The notes beneath the pieces are model-generated. The model was not told the origin of the DNA. It was given only the letters and a program-made list of their open reading frames with translations, and searched no databases. A program made the translations under genes and the position numbers. A stretch of DNA of 64,000 bases from Prostheceraeus crozeri (lineage: Eukaryota; Platyhelminthes; Polycladida; Euryleptidae), in the NCBI GenBank assembly GCA_907163375.1, contig CAJQUW010010428.1:1-64000 (forward strand), read 5' to 3'. How positions within the stretch are numbered: position 1 is the first letter of the stretch; each line of letters opens with the position of its first letter. Below are positions 9,367-19,651 of this stretch, piece after piece.

Positions 9367-9980
9367 AGTTTGTAGATAATCATGGGAGTTTTCAAAATAT
9401 CACTTCGAAATCTAAATTCTTCCGGACACTCTTGCGTAAAGTCAATGAATAAGTAACCGTATGGTTTTTCAGTAGCTGCTTGAAAAATTTCAATTAAGGC
9501 TTTTGATCCTCTGGGTGCAACTTGTGGCGCTAAAATTTCAAATTGACTTTTATCTCGCGGATTCTTGAAAATAGCATAATAGTGTGTATTCAGGTTTCGT
9601 GTACGAGCTTCGTTTCCACCAGGAAACAAATTTTGTGTGATATAGATGATAAAGCACCTTTTATGATGTGCTGCGCGAGTGAACATATCTGTAACATCTT
9701 TTGAATTCTTACTTTCTTTTAATAAATCATCCAATACAACAACATCATTAGACTGAAGTTTATCCACTGGAATAATTCCTTCATGTCGAATAAAGTTGCG
9801 ACTTTGCAATTCCTGAAACAGCGACGGTTGATAAATACCATAACACCAAATCACTCGATTGATAGCTTCCTTAAACAACTCCCTTCTTTTATCCAATAAA
9901 TTCAGCGTGAAAACAGTTTTACCTGCATGAGATGGACCTGATACAGTCAGAACTTTATCACATTGAAGTCTGAAATCCAT
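9363..9980 (-). CDS. FtsK/A32-type genome-packaging ATPase
   Basis: The start is placed at MDFRLQ; an in-frame upstream ATG exists at 10028 but would overlap the previous gene. Walker A is GPSHAGKT at residues 15-22 and Walker B is VVVLDDL near 80-86. The block FTRAAHHKRCFIIYITQNLF near 100 resembles the sensor region of Polinton and poxvirus A32-like packaging ATPases. It would pump element DNA into capsids. The frame is intact at 205 residues, whereas both element B copies carry three stops. Confidence 0.85.
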   Translation of the reverse strand: MDFRLQCDKVLTVSGPSHAGKTVFTLNLLDKRRELFKEAINRVIWCYGIYQPSLFQELQSRNFIRHEGIIPVDKLQSNDVVVLDDLLKESKNSKDVTDMFTRAAHHKRCFIIYITQNLFPGGNEARTRNLNTHYYAIFKNPRDKSQFEILAPQVAPRGSKALIEIFQAATEKPYGYLFIDFTQECPEEFRFRSDILKTPMIIYKL

Positions 9981-10011
9981 TTTATTACTTTGAGATTCAA
10001 CATTTGCATAA

Positions 10012-10377
10012 TTAACGCTTAGAGCCAAAGATATTACCCAATAGGTTGCCCATGGTAGGAGCTATCATTGGAAGTATTGCTGAATGGAAACCGCCCTTTT
10101 GTGTTAGAGTTTTCCTCTTTCTTTGAAGGGTGACTTTAGGATTGGAGATGAAACGCAATTTCGTAGCATATCGCTTAAGTAACTTTCGTTGTTTTGGCGC
10201 TAATTTCTTCGTCCTCAACTTCCTCACATGAGAAATAATTTCACAAATGAATTTATCGTTAGCATGTCGTATAGCATTGTATCGCTGATTTGCTTTCATT
10301 CGTCGGACAGCTTGAATGGCTGAAGAAAACTTTGAAGACTTTTGACTTTTACGTTTCGTCATTTTACGTTTCGCCAT
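10012..10377 (-). CDS. Small basic protein with QKGGF motif
   Basis: The 121-residue protein starts with a Lys/Arg-rich stretch (MAKRKMTKRKSQK), continues with amphipathic helices, and ends with QKGGF followed by a hydrophobic Gly-rich tail. I recall comparable QKGGF or QRGGF proteins in many invertebrate Polinton-like elements. A virion-associated, membrane-interacting role like adenovirus pVI is possible but unproven. The element B homologue at 27410 is also open, which supports selection in the recent past. Confidence 0.6.
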   Translation of the reverse strand: MAKRKMTKRKSQKSSKFSSAIQAVRRMKANQRYNAIRHANDKFICEIISHVRKLRTKKLAPKQRKLLKRYATKLRFISNPKVTLQRKRKTLTQKGGFHSAILPMIAPTMGNLLGNIFGSKR

Positions 10378-10428
10378 TTTCCGTGTTAGTCTTTGCTAAA
10401 ACCTATCTTTACCACATTTGCATAGGTA

Positions 10429-10752
10429 CTAACTATTGCGACATAAGTGACACTCGAAATGAGCAATATCACAGTGGTTACATTGGCAAAGTTGAATGCA
10501 ATTACGTATGAAACAGCGTTGACAAAAAGCATGCTTACATCTCTTGAAGATGCGCTTTTCATTTCCATCCTTTCGCTTACATACATCGCAACACATAGTT
10601 TCACCGTTACTGATGTCTATAGCAAGTCTTTTTGAAGATATGAATTTGCTAGCCTTTTCTAAATAATAGACGCATGTACAGAAGGAATATACTTCGAGAG
10701 TGAGCAGACATAGCTCGAAAACCAGTTGTGCTACAATCAAGTACCACTGCAT
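10429..10752 (-). CDS. Membrane-anchored RING-like zinc-finger protein
   Basis: The 107-residue product has an N-terminal hydrophobic helix (residues 3-28) and a Cys/His-rich domain with CCDVCKRK, a CKHAFCQRC core and further C-x-C-x-x-C pairs. This spacing resembles a RING-type E3 ligase domain. It may alter ubiquitination of host factors at a membrane. The stop of the upstream gene (10755) is 2 bp from the ATG used here. The element B homologue has lost one base near the end of the hydrophobic helix. Confidence 0.6.
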   Translation of the reverse strand: MQWYLIVAQLVFELCLLTLEVYSFCTCVYYLEKASKFISSKRLAIDISNGETMCCDVCKRKDGNEKRIFKRCKHAFCQRCFIRNCIQLCQCNHCDIAHFECHLCRNS

Positions 10753-10754
10753 TT

Positions 10755-11165
10755 TCAATTTTTCTTTATAGAAAGTTGAATGTGAATATCTGAAATCGCT
10801 TCAATCACTAGACTGCTACCATGATGGTTAAATGCGTTAAGACGTTCAGCAATTTTTATCATATGTCTTTTAAAAAATTCTTCGGGGTGATCTACCACTT
10901 CCATTGAATAAGAAGCAAAATGGAAAGAGCGACTTTCCACCTCTTCCTTTCCAAAATGACTAAACTTAATTTTCGCAACTAATCGCGCCATGATAATGCT
11001 ATCAGAGAATGTATTCATTAACTCTAGAAATAGAGTGCTAGCATCATCGACCACTGCTTCGATGTCGGTCTCATCTTTATGAAAATTTATCACATAATCT
11101 TGAACAGCTCCTTTTAAACTTTGCCTATAAAAATGTAATGTTCCGCAGTCGTTTGAGAAAGACAT
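10755..11165 (-). CDS. Stand-alone homologue of the PolB N-terminal region
   Basis: The 136-residue protein contains an FHFASYSMEV block, an EFFKRHM-x-KI block and a FNHHGSSLVIEAI block near its C-terminus. By eye this aligns with residues 145-235 of the element C DNA polymerase, which has FTKSQEIHNV, then LKLENCI, then ESGWRFVKII. Here the frame stops where the polymerase would continue, and no exonuclease or polymerase motif is found downstream. The family looks conserved because element B carries an open homologue. It may act in replication initiation or in binding another polymerase; this is inferred. Confidence 0.55.
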   Translation of the reverse strand: MSFSNDCGTLHFYRQSLKGAVQDYVINFHKDETDIEAVVDDASTLFLELMNTFSDSIIMARLVAKIKFSHFGKEEVESRSFHFASYSMEVVDHPEEFFKRHMIKIAERLNAFNHHGSSLVIEAISDIHIQLSIKKN

Positions 11166-11249
11166 GATCGCCCTTTATCTAACCCATCCATTGCATGAAA
11201 ACAACTCTTCTCATAGTAACATTTATTGAATAACGGTAACAAGCATGCA

Positions 11250-11780
11250 TTATAAATCAATGGTTTGAAAGAGATAAAATAGATACAGCTGGTAACTATC
11301 ATACAGCGAGCAATGATAACCATACAGGACTTTGGCAGTGTTGAGGTAAGGAGGAAAGAAGCATTGGTTATGAACGTAGCTACTACAACGAACAGACAAA
11401 ATAGGAACACACAAATCCTTAAAACGTTTCGTGACTTCATGGTAGTGTTGATTCACTCTACTATCCCAAGGCGGGAGCAAAATATCATCAATGATTAGAT
11501 TGGGAAATACTTTCCTCTCCTTACCAGGATTATTACAAAAGATGCGTATAACATTGAAAGTAGCTAACCATCGTTTAAAGTCAATAAGAAGAGCACTCTC
11601 ACAAGAAAAGCCATAGTCTTGCAAATATTTCAGATTAAGTCCATGAATGTGTTTTCTCGCCCATTGATCAACATTGGGATTGCAGTTGGCATGTTGATGA
11701 TAGACACTGACAATCTGATATGTTCAATTGTTCATAGCAATAGCACTGAGCTCCTGTACAGGTTCACCCTCACAATCCAT
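11250..11780 (-). pseudogene. DEDD-like nuclease-related protein, nonsense-mutated
   Basis: The reading frame starts at MDCEGEPVQEL, which resembles a DEDD-type exonuclease first motif (D-x-E), and continues with a RKHIHGLN block and a PPWDSRVNQHYHEV block. A TGA at 11724-11726, where element B has a cysteine codon, truncates the product after 18 residues; the remainder stays open. I infer an RNase-H-fold exonuclease ancestry, but only the first acidic pair is convincing. The gene lies directly upstream of the PolB-N-like gene, consistent with a replication role. Confidence 0.5.
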
Positions 11781-11832
11781 AAAAATGATGATAGAAGCCT
11801 AAAACGGAAATCTACACATCTAAGGAAACGAT

Positions 11833-12033
11833 CTATAACATATTACAAAATGAAGAATTACATCGATGCTTTTCACGACAAAATACGCAAATGATATGAT
11901 GGCAACGAAGAAGTAAAATGTATCTAATAAGACCACGTCTACGACACTCAAAGCACATAAGCGAATTGTCATAGGGTAGAGTTAGGAAAGGACTAGTAAT
12001 TCTCCTTCTTTGATTTGCGTTTTGATGCAGCAT
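11833..12033 (-). CDS. Small RING-like Cys/His protein
   Basis: The 66-residue product has CFECRRRGL, then LLLRCHHIICVFCREKHRC, giving a C-x-x-C ... C-H-H ... C-x-x-C ... C zinc-binding pattern like a minimal RING. The start is chosen at MLHQN, which overlaps the 3' end of the spliced upstream gene by about 40 bp in a different frame. The homologues in both B copies preserve every cysteine. It is the second RING-like gene of the element. Confidence 0.5.
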   Translation of the reverse strand: MLHQNANQRRRITSPFLTLPYDNSLMCFECRRRGLIRYILLLRCHHIICVFCREKHRCNSSFCNML

Positions 12034-12767
12034 TCTTCTCCGACTTGCGCTTCGTACCACTGCTGTTAAGGATTTGATCATTTATGTCATCCACGTTGGG
12101 TGGTTTTGGAATATATAGGATGGATTCCATATGCATGGAGAGAGAGGCTATTTTATTATCCTTATGTCGACCATAATATAGCCCATTCACTTTGAAAAGG
12201 ATATCCCAAGTACCTTCTCCGAGCTCATCACATCTAATGGGTATTGAATGATCTCCATCCTCCTTATAGTAAGTACATCAATGTGATACCGGTAGGCAAA
12301 TGTGATTACCATCCCAAATCTTTCTATAGGGAGTATCCTTGTCATCTCTCGCCTTCCACTCTTGAGCAAGAGGAGTAGGAATGTCCATATTTAATGTCAC
12401 GTACTCCTCAATAATATCAAGTTGGTGGCGAATGTACGGACTCACGGGGATCAGTATGTAGTCCCCATACTGATTGCGCATTATCTTGACATCCGTGGAA
12501 GGGAGCATTCCCATTTGGAGTACTACGCTATGATCGTCATAACGCAAGACTTGTTTAAATTTACTCTGTAGCGGTGTAGGATTATGTACCTTGGTTGTTT
12601 CTTCCACTGGCCTCAGTTGTAGATGATCTGATCGTAGCGAACCTTGTAACGTTTGACCGCCATTTTGTCCTACTAGTGCAGCAGATGGAGTAGATGCCTG
12701 AAAATGAAAAAGATTGTATTAAGTTTACGTTCAAGGGAGGAGAGGGAGGAAAGTATCGACTTACCAT
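11993..12767 (-). pseudogene. First element A gene, spliced after ATG, nonsense-mutated
   Basis: Exon 1 supplies only the ATG (12765-12767), and exon 2 begins at 12697 after a 67-bp intron with a GTAAGT donor and a TTTTCAG acceptor. The deduced product is about 235 residues, with an NPTPLQ block, an EEYVTLNMDIPTPLAQEWKA block, a KIWDG block, a YIPKPPNVDD block and a Lys-rich tail. A TGA at 12278-12280 stands where element B has a tryptophan codon; the frame resumes after it. The function is unknown. Its position right behind a TATA box suggests the first gene of the unit. Confidence 0.6.
12698..12764 (-). other. Spliceosomal intron after the start codon
   Basis: The donor GTAAGT immediately follows the ATG, and the acceptor is a pyrimidine-rich tract ending in TTTTCAG. 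The element B intron has the same 67-bp length and the same place, with diverged sequence, so the intron predates the split of A and B. Confidence 0.7.
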
Positions 12768-12868
12768 TTTAGTTGGATAATAGAATAGGGAACTAGAGAG
12801 AGAGAAAATGTGCGTCCGTCACTCGTGTGATTCAACGATGGAATGATTCTCACTGTCGAAGGCTCGCT

Positions 12869-12898
12869 ATTTATATAGAAATGCTTGATTCTCATTGG
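12869..12898 (-). promoter_or_regulatory. TATA box and CCAAT box upstream of first A gene
   Basis: On the minus strand TATATAAATA lies about 100 bp upstream of the ATG, and CCAAT (12894-12898) about 15 bp before it. The element B flank has CCAAT words and TATAAATA in the same order and shares the AATCAGCTTGATGT block just upstream. Confidence 0.6.
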
Positions 12899-13119
12899 AC
12901 AATAACATCAAGCTGATTCCAAATCTGAAATCCGTTTTCCAATCCGATGCTTCGTTTTGGCGCTACAGCCCAAAACGTCCCAAATTCTAACTCTGTCGTT
13001 TTTCGCCAATGTCCCAAAATCTTAAATGGCGTCTCACATCTAAACGAAGACAGATAGGAACAAGGCGATTCTTTCAGTGAATTTGTCTCACTCTTAGCTT
13101 TCAAAAGAGCTATGGCACG
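12899..13119. other. Element A upstream flank, no gene
   Basis: No convincing coding signal is present. Blocks such as AATCAGCTTGATGT and TTTGAAAGCTAAGAGTG (read on the minus strand) recur upstream of the element B promoter, so this belongs to element A. Confidence 0.5.
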
Positions 13120-13850
13120 ACAAAATCCGTCCACTGGAAGCCAAGATCGAAGCTAGCTCTCCCGAGGGGGGTAGGGGGGTAGGGGTAGGGTGGGAAAAAC
13201 TTGTCGACCTAACTTTTGACGAGAAAGACGATGGTAGCACTGGCGCATCGAATTTCGACACTTTGGAAAAAAATTTTCATTTTTACCGTACACAGTCACT
13301 CTGACACTTAGGATTTTTTCAACCTTTCCTAAAATCTTGTAACCGCTCTAACTTTTGAACGGCTGATCGGATTGACTCGCGCCAAAAAATGTCATAGGTT
13401 AGTTTTCATCCTCTTTCGAATGCAACCCGAACGAACAAAATCAGTCCACTAGAAGCCGAGATAGCAGCTAGCTCTCCCGGGGGGGGGTAGGGGGGGGTAG
13501 GGTGGGAAAAACTTGTCGACCTAACTTTTGACGAGGAAGACGATGGTAGCACTGGCGGATCGAATTTCGACACTTTGGAAAAAAATTTTCATTTTTACCG
13601 TACACAGTCACTCTGACACTTAGGATTTTTTCAACCTTTCCTAAAATCTTGTAACCGCTCTAACTTTTGAACGGCTGATCGGATTGACTCGCGCCAAAAA
13701 ATGTCATAGGATAGTTTTTCATCCTCTTTCGAATGCAACCCGAACGAACAAAATCCGTCCACTAGAAGCCGAGATAGCAGCTAGCTCTCCCGGGGGGGGG
13801 TAGGGTGGGAAAAACTTGTCGACCTAACTTTTGACGAGGAAGACGATGGA
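13120..13850. repeat. About 315-bp tandem repeat, 2.3 copies, with G-rich core
   Basis: Units begin at 13120, 13435 and 13749 with ACAAAATC-x-GTCCACT. Each contains a GGGGTAGGG tract, a CTTGTCGACCTAACTTTTGA block and a GTAACCGCTCTAACTTTTGAA block. Units one and two are nearly identical, and the third breaks off at about 13850. Part of the unit resembles the adjoining element A flank, so it is probably element-derived terminal DNA. Confidence 0.8.
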
Positions 13851-14046
13851 CACCACGTCCACCAGGCCGGCACACCACGTCCACCAGGCCGGCACCCAAG
13901 CCCACCCGGGCGGCACAACACCCCAGGACAGGGAGGAGGAGGAGGAAGAGAGAGGGGGTAGGGGTAGGGGGGTAGGGGTAGGGGGGTAGGGGTAGGGGGT
14001 AGGGGTAGGGGTAGGGGGTAGGGGGTAGGGGGGGTAGGGTGGGAAA
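13851..14046. repeat. CACCACGTCCACCAGG doublet and telomere-like GGGGTAGGG array
   Basis: A short C-rich direct repeat at 13851-13900 is followed by a purine-rich tract and then, from about 13954, by many TAG(3-7) units on the plus strand. The G-tracts are consistent with quadruplex formation. The units are variable and not the canonical animal TTAGGG telomere repeat. Confidence 0.7.
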
Positions 14047-15534
14047 CGGCCGCCATCTTGCGCTATCTGGTGTTTGTCACTTGCTTACTACTGATGTAGT
14101 GCATATGATGGTGCGATCAACACGTTCATTCACCCACAGATGCATTTATATAACTGTTATAAGAATGATTTCTATAACATATGATCACTACTCGCAATAG
14201 ATTTATAAGTAACACTTTCAGTTTTGTGCTACAAATTGTTGATCCATGGTATAAAATGGGCAGATTATCATGCCTTACAGCGTTTTTGATTCATTTGTAT
14301 AAGTGGATGAGCAGTTCCCGTACTTTTCTGCTCAATCTGACTCTAAGAGACTTCATATATACGGTAACTCATTTCTTTAATCTCTTTTGTGGTTGTATTC
14401 AACAGGGCCTAATTATCTCAATGCAATCATGCAGACTCTCAACATTGCCTTATTTTCCAGCATTAATTCTTTCCAAGCCTTCATGGGATAACTAATTAAA
14501 ACACATCGCTTATCAAAGTTGTCTGCCATAAATTTCCAACAGGAAATCAAATCAATTTTTTTTAAAAAAATTGAATTTAGATTTTCGAATGCTATTTATA
14601 GCAGCCAAATCGTCGAGGTGCTAGGAACTCATACCTCCTTTGGAACGACCATGCACAATTTCTGCTACATAATGTAATAATTGTGGGAAAGATTGAATCA
14701 TAGGCACGTCAACAATATTGTAAAAGACATTGATTTCGGCGTAAATTGATTCAATAAAGCGATTTAGTTAAGATTCTGCTCCGCAATAAAGAGAGTATTC
14801 AAAATTCATTGACTTCTATTGATGGGATGCGTTCAGATTTGTAAGATCATGGAAATAATTGAATTGAAATTATGCTACTCACGTCACTCAGAGATGTCTG
14901 CAACCCTAATTTTCATGAAAAGTATTCGAAGACTCATTAAGATTTGAATCTTCTCGCTGTTTCCTGTTGAACGATTCAGCACCTATATACAGCAAGTAGA
15001 CGGAGTTAGCATGGGAGCCCCGTATGACCAACCATCGCTAATATTTTCATAGCTAGTCTAAAATGACAGCTCAATGTAAACTGCAACCAGCCATGATGAT
15101 CAGACCACAGAATTAAATATTTTGTTTATCTGCTCTCTTGTTTATCGCGCAGATGAATCTAATTCTGTGGATCAGACAATTGCAGCAGACAATGTGAGAC
15201 AATGTGCAGCCAAAATATCAGACAATGCTGTCTCCTTTTCTGAAAATATTGTCTCTGAAGCGATTCAAAACCAACGAATTATATCTAGACATTCCTGACC
15301 ACATCTGCTCTCTCTCTCTCTCACACACACACACACTCTTGTTGTGAAGATAATTGTAAAAACTGAATTAACACATGGAATCAATGTGTCAAATATCCAT
15401 GAACTGCAATTGCCATGACTCTAAGTCTACAGAAAGAACCCTACCTGTCTCAAGCATTGCATGTTCACATTATTGAAGATCATCAAGGATACTTATCATC
15501 CAGTTTTGATAAAAGTATATATATATATATATAT
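14047..15534. other. Host intergenic DNA with a Penelope-like RT scrap
   Basis: No intact gene is seen. Around 14970-15040 a plus-strand frame reads YIQQVDGVSMGAP, which matches the reverse-transcriptase motif QVDGVAMGSP of Penelope-like elements, and then decays. A CT/CA microsatellite lies at 15308-15338 and a TA run at 15516-15534, beside the hAT insertion. Confidence 0.5.
15308..15338. repeat. (CT)n(CA)n microsatellite
   Basis: A compound dinucleotide run of about eight CT units is followed by about seven CA units. Confidence 0.9.
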
Positions 15535-18348
15535 CAGAGGCGGCTCGTCGGGGTGTGCTAGGCGTGCTAAGACGCCTGCTCTATTTTCCTGTCCCAAAAA
15601 TAATGTGCACTGTGCAGTTGTAAGTAAATATGTTGAATAATGTTTGTTTGAGATCAAAATAAGCCTACAGAAATGTCGTTGAACTCCTTTTCCATCAGCC
15701 ACATTCACACAAATATTTTGCATGGATTCGATGACATTGGAGTATCGGTAGGGTGTGCTGTCAGATATTAGAACGACTGAATGATTTCCCTCCGACGAAG
15801 TACCAGTGATCAACCAATCAAATGCGAGATTACCTCAGCCACTGCTGCTGCAAATCACGTCAAGGAAAATGCGAGAGGGTGTGCTAATTGAAATCAGGAC
15901 GACCGTCTGTTAGTTGCTCGCCTTCTCTCCACTGACAGCGATCTCACCGACTGTTTATACTTCACAAGACATGGATGAAATCAATACTGTGAACTTTATG
16001 ATAAACAATCCTTTTTCTCGACTATCCAGCGAAGAAAAAAAAACTATTGTTGAACGTGGGAGACATACACCTAAAATACATTGGTCAGAAAAGGTTGGAA
16101 AGCAGAACAGAAAATTCAACTCCTCGTGGTTCGACAGAAAAGAATGGTTGACTGCATGTCCGATGCGTAAGCGATTGTTTTGTTTTCCGTGTCTCTTGTT
16201 TGATACGAAAAGAGAAGCGTGTCATCCTTGGACCGTTAAAGGTTTCGATGACCTTGCACATTTATCAAGTGCTATTTCAAAGCACGAAAAGTCGGTTGCT
16301 CATGTGGATAATAGTGTTAAATTGAAACTTTTTCTTAAAGTTTCACCTATTGACGTCGCATTGTCAGAAGCACGAAAACTATCTGTTGATATTCACAATG
16401 CTGAAGTGAGTAAGAATAGAGATATCCTACGACGACTGATAGATATTTGCATACTTTTGGCGAAAAATGAACTCGCATTCCGCGGACACGACGAATCTAT
16501 CGACTCAATGAACAGAGGTAACTTTAAAGAGATAAGTGCTCTTATACAGAAGTACGACCCCTCATTAAAAGAACATTTTGAAAACTCTTCCGTCTTCAAG
16601 GGTGATTAAAAAACCATACAAAATGATCTCATATTTTCTATTGCTTCTGAAATTAAGAATGTAATTCGTTCACAAATTAATGATAGCGACTTTTTTTCGA
16701 TCCTTGTGGATGAAACATCTGATCGCTCTGTTAGAAGCCAATTGGCAATAGCAGTACGTTATGAAAGGAACGGTAATGTTTATGAACGCTTTCTTGGGCT
16801 CTCTGATATATCTATCAGCCAAAATGCAGATAATATTTCTAAAACAGTGTTAGCTAATATCGCTGATATCGATCCCAAGGCAAAGCTTGTTTCTCAGACA
16901 TACGACGGATGTTCTACGATGGCAGGTTCTCGAAATGGAGTGCATATTGTAATTCGTTCGCATTACCCGATGGCGCTTTATGTCCATTGTTTTGCGCACC
17001 GCTTGAATTTATCTTTATCGAGAGCTTGCTGCTCTAACCAATACGTTAAGAACTTTTTTTCTGATATTTCATCTTTTCATGTTTTTTAATCATTCAGCAA
17101 AGCGCCGCTCCCATTTGAGTGAAATTTGTGGTAAAAGTGGCAAAAGAATGATATCGATAACTCCAATACGATGGTCGTATAATCACAGAGCTGTTTCCGT
17201 TGTTCACGAAAATTTTGAAAGTTTATGTGAATGTTTTTCGTCGATACGTGATAATAACAGAGACTGGGATTGTGTGACCATAGATAAAGCAGGGTCTCTG
17301 TTGGGTAAGTTGAGAGATTTCAACTTTATTGTTATGCTTGAAATTTTCAATACGACTTTGCCTTTGTGTCACATTTTGTTTCAAAGATGACAGAAGGCTT
17401 CTTTGCTTTTGCACACAGCTCATGGTGCTGTTGAGCAAACCATTGAGGATTTGCGTAAACTTCGGTGTAGTGATGTGTTTTCCAAAATCGCGACAGTTAT
17501 ATCACGGTTCGAAACAAGCTGTAACATGCAGACTCGAAGTCAAGCATTTGAAAGCGAAGCCCACAGATTGGCACATTATGAATCAGTTTTCTTCTCGATT
17601 ATCGATATATTAATTCAAAATCTTCAAACTCGTTTTCAAGATATGACAGTCTTGTCCTTTTTCACTCTACTAAATCAGGACCAATTTCATAATTACAGAC
17701 GCGAATTTCCACTGAAGATTTTTTCTGTGTTAAAGTATTCTGTATACAAAGATTTATTTGATTTTCCTCGATTGAAATCACAGTTGTATGTCGTATACTC
17801 GTCTGATCAATTTGATATACATCTCAGTGATATGTTAAAATTCATTTATGACAATGATCTTCATGATGCACTCTCAGAAGTTAGCAAGCTCTTGAAATTA
17901 ATTTTGACTATCCCTGTTACCACCGTACCGGTTGAGCGCACTTTTACATGCCTGAATCGGATCGAGTCAGTCCTCCGGTCAACGATGTTAGAACATAGAT
18001 TGGAAAGTCTCATACTAATTTCAGTTGAAAATGAAATTGCTGATTCAATTAGCTACAATGACATCATCGATCGTTTTGCATTAATGAAGGACAGGCGCAT
18101 AAAGCTAATTTATAAATAAATTGAACGTTTTTGCCGTTTATGCATGCCAAAAATACAACATCCTAAATACTCGCAGTGTTTCTTCTGTACATTGTATCTT
18201 ATGCGGTATTTTTTATATTAAAATTATGGGTTATAATGAGGTCCGGAAACAAACAAATAACGGTTTGGTGGTTTTATAAGACGTAGGATCATTGATATTT
18301 CATTTGACTTTTACTAGCACGCCCTGTAGTTCGGGGCACGAGCCGCCC

Positions 18349-18351
<3 letters not shown>
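15535..18351 (+). mobile_element. hAT DNA transposon (ZMYM1-like), 2817 bp
   Basis: Terminal inverted repeats start CAGAGGCGGCTCGTC on the left; the right end, read inward on the minus strand, is CAGGGGCGGCTCGTG. Both flanks are ATATATAT, consistent with the 8-bp hAT target duplication, although the site lies in a TA microsatellite and so is ambiguous. The interior encodes a broken transposase with a TTF-type zinc finger and a C-terminal hAT dimerisation region. Confidence 0.88.
15914..18119 (+). pseudogene. hAT transposase, inactivated
   Basis: The first segment (15914-16609) contains a TTF-like zinc-finger region (residues about 65-130, with WFDRKEWL, CFPCLLF and an HEKS block). The second (16706-17089) holds FFSILVDETSDRS with a likely catalytic aspartate. 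The third and fourth (17079-18119) end with the hAT dimerisation motif (TIPVTTVPVERTFTCLNRI). Breaks are a TAA at 16607-16609, a frame change near 17080 and a TGA at 17388-17390. The order is typical of ZMYM1 or 52-kDa-repressor-like hAT transposases. This copy cannot make a full protein. Confidence 0.85.

Positions 18352-18386
<35 letters not shown>
18352..18386. repeat. (TA)n microsatellite at hAT right flank
   Basis: A pure TA run directly abuts the right hAT terminus and provides the ambiguous 8-bp target duplication. Confidence 0.9.
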
Positions 18387-18391
<5 letters not shown>

Positions 18392-18615
18392 TACTACAAA
18401 AGAAAAAAAAACTTTTATCAGCTGCCGATCGATTTCAGCCGTTTCTGGCTTGTCAAGGCAATCAACTGATTTATTCAACGAAATTGTTCATCTTCTGAAA
18501 CTTCTCGAAAATCTAATTTTTGTTTCATCTCTAGAGTTACATTTTTGATTCCAGTATTTAACTCATTTTTCATTGTTTGCACTTCGGATAACCACTCTGA
18601 CTTAAACGTATTAAT

Positions 18616-18619
<4 letters not shown>

Positions 18620-18703
<84 letters not shown>
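18620..18703. repeat. Long (TA)n microsatellite
   Basis: About 41 uninterrupted TA units; a likely slippage and assembly-length hotspot. Confidence 0.95.
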
Positions 18704-18706
<3 letters not shown>

Positions 18707-19504
18707 TCATGAGTAGCCTGAAATGCAATAAAAATAATGCAAGTTAGTCAGTTCGATGAGACAAAAATTGTCTGACAAGCAGGAGATTTGTCGGATAGCG
18801 CGCAACATCAGTCAAAATACTGATTTGACTGATAAGTTGTCTATTAAGTGGATGCTTACAGTTTACAGTGAGGACTAATGAGTTCACCTTTTAACCTGCT
18901 TTTGTGCCGGCAGTGCAAATGCGGCAGCGGAAATGATGATCTAGCTAAGGCTGCAAAGTTGTTTCATGATTTTTGAGTGCTCAACATAACAACTGCTGTT
19001 TTGTTTCGAAGAGCTGGCTCTCCTTGATGCACTACTTAAAATCAACGATGGTAGACATACTCTACTGAATGAAATCTAGCGTTAGCCTACTTCTCCTGGT
19101 GTTCACTTATTTAATGCTCTTTTTCTTCGTAAATGGTAGTACACCCTTGTCTCATGTATGTCACAAATTGCGATTGTGTTCCATCTGCCAATTGGAGCGT
19201 GTTCCATAACGGATGAAATATAATTAATTACAAGTATATTTGAAGTAGTGGTTAGGGGCCTATACATCGCAATCATCTCGAAACATAATCGACAGATTTA
19301 CATATGTGAAATGAACAACTCCTCACACCATACAGAAGTAGTGATTACTATTATAAACCTGTTGAAATTCTGTTTATTGGCCATGCGTCACAAAAACTCA
19401 ACAATCGTTTGAAGAGAAGTTTCGTGACCTCAACATTGACTGTGAAAGCATTGTCACTTACATAGAGTTAGTTTCCACTTAAAAGTGAAGCAGGTCCTGA
19501 AATG
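18704..19504. other. No gene seen; host DNA
   Basis: All frames carry frequent stops. The end of this interval leads into the GIY-YIG remnant, so part of it may be decayed Penelope-like element sequence. Confidence 0.4.
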
Positions 19505-19651
19505 CAATCATGTCTTGTCTATTGCTTTCAATGTCATGTTGATCATGATTGCCAATATATTAGCAAGACGAAGCGATGATTGCATCAACGCAAATGTGAA
19601 TATTCAATCGGTAATAGCGCAATTGCGAAGCATCTTGAATACTGTAGTCAT
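19505..19651 (+). pseudogene. GIY-YIG endonuclease remnant of a Penelope-like element
   Basis: In one frame the translation has CLVYCFQCHVD, QYISKTKR, LHQRKCE and SAIAKHLEYCSH in order. This is the pattern of the GIY-YIG domain at the C-terminus of Penelope-like reverse transcriptases (VY-x-I-x-C-x-x-C, YVGKTKR, L-x-x-R, H). A TGA at 19577-19579 interrupts it directly after KTKR. No intact RT is adjacent. Confidence 0.65.

Noticed and set aside
10290..10635. Plus-strand ORFs opposite the RING and basic genes
   Set aside because: They are antisense shadows of conserved minus-strand genes.
7406..12767. TGA read as tryptophan in element A (integrase and first gene both have TGA at Trp positions)
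   Set aside because: Other genes use TGG for Trp and end at TGA; a third TGA is at a cysteine position, so ordinary nonsense mutations explain the pattern.
13951..14046. True chromosome-end telomere
   Set aside because: Unit is variable TAG(3-7), short, internal, and flanked on both sides by non-telomeric sequence.
14181..14495. 104-residue plus-strand ORF
   Set aside because: No recognisable domain, no homologue in the window, no splice or promoter support.
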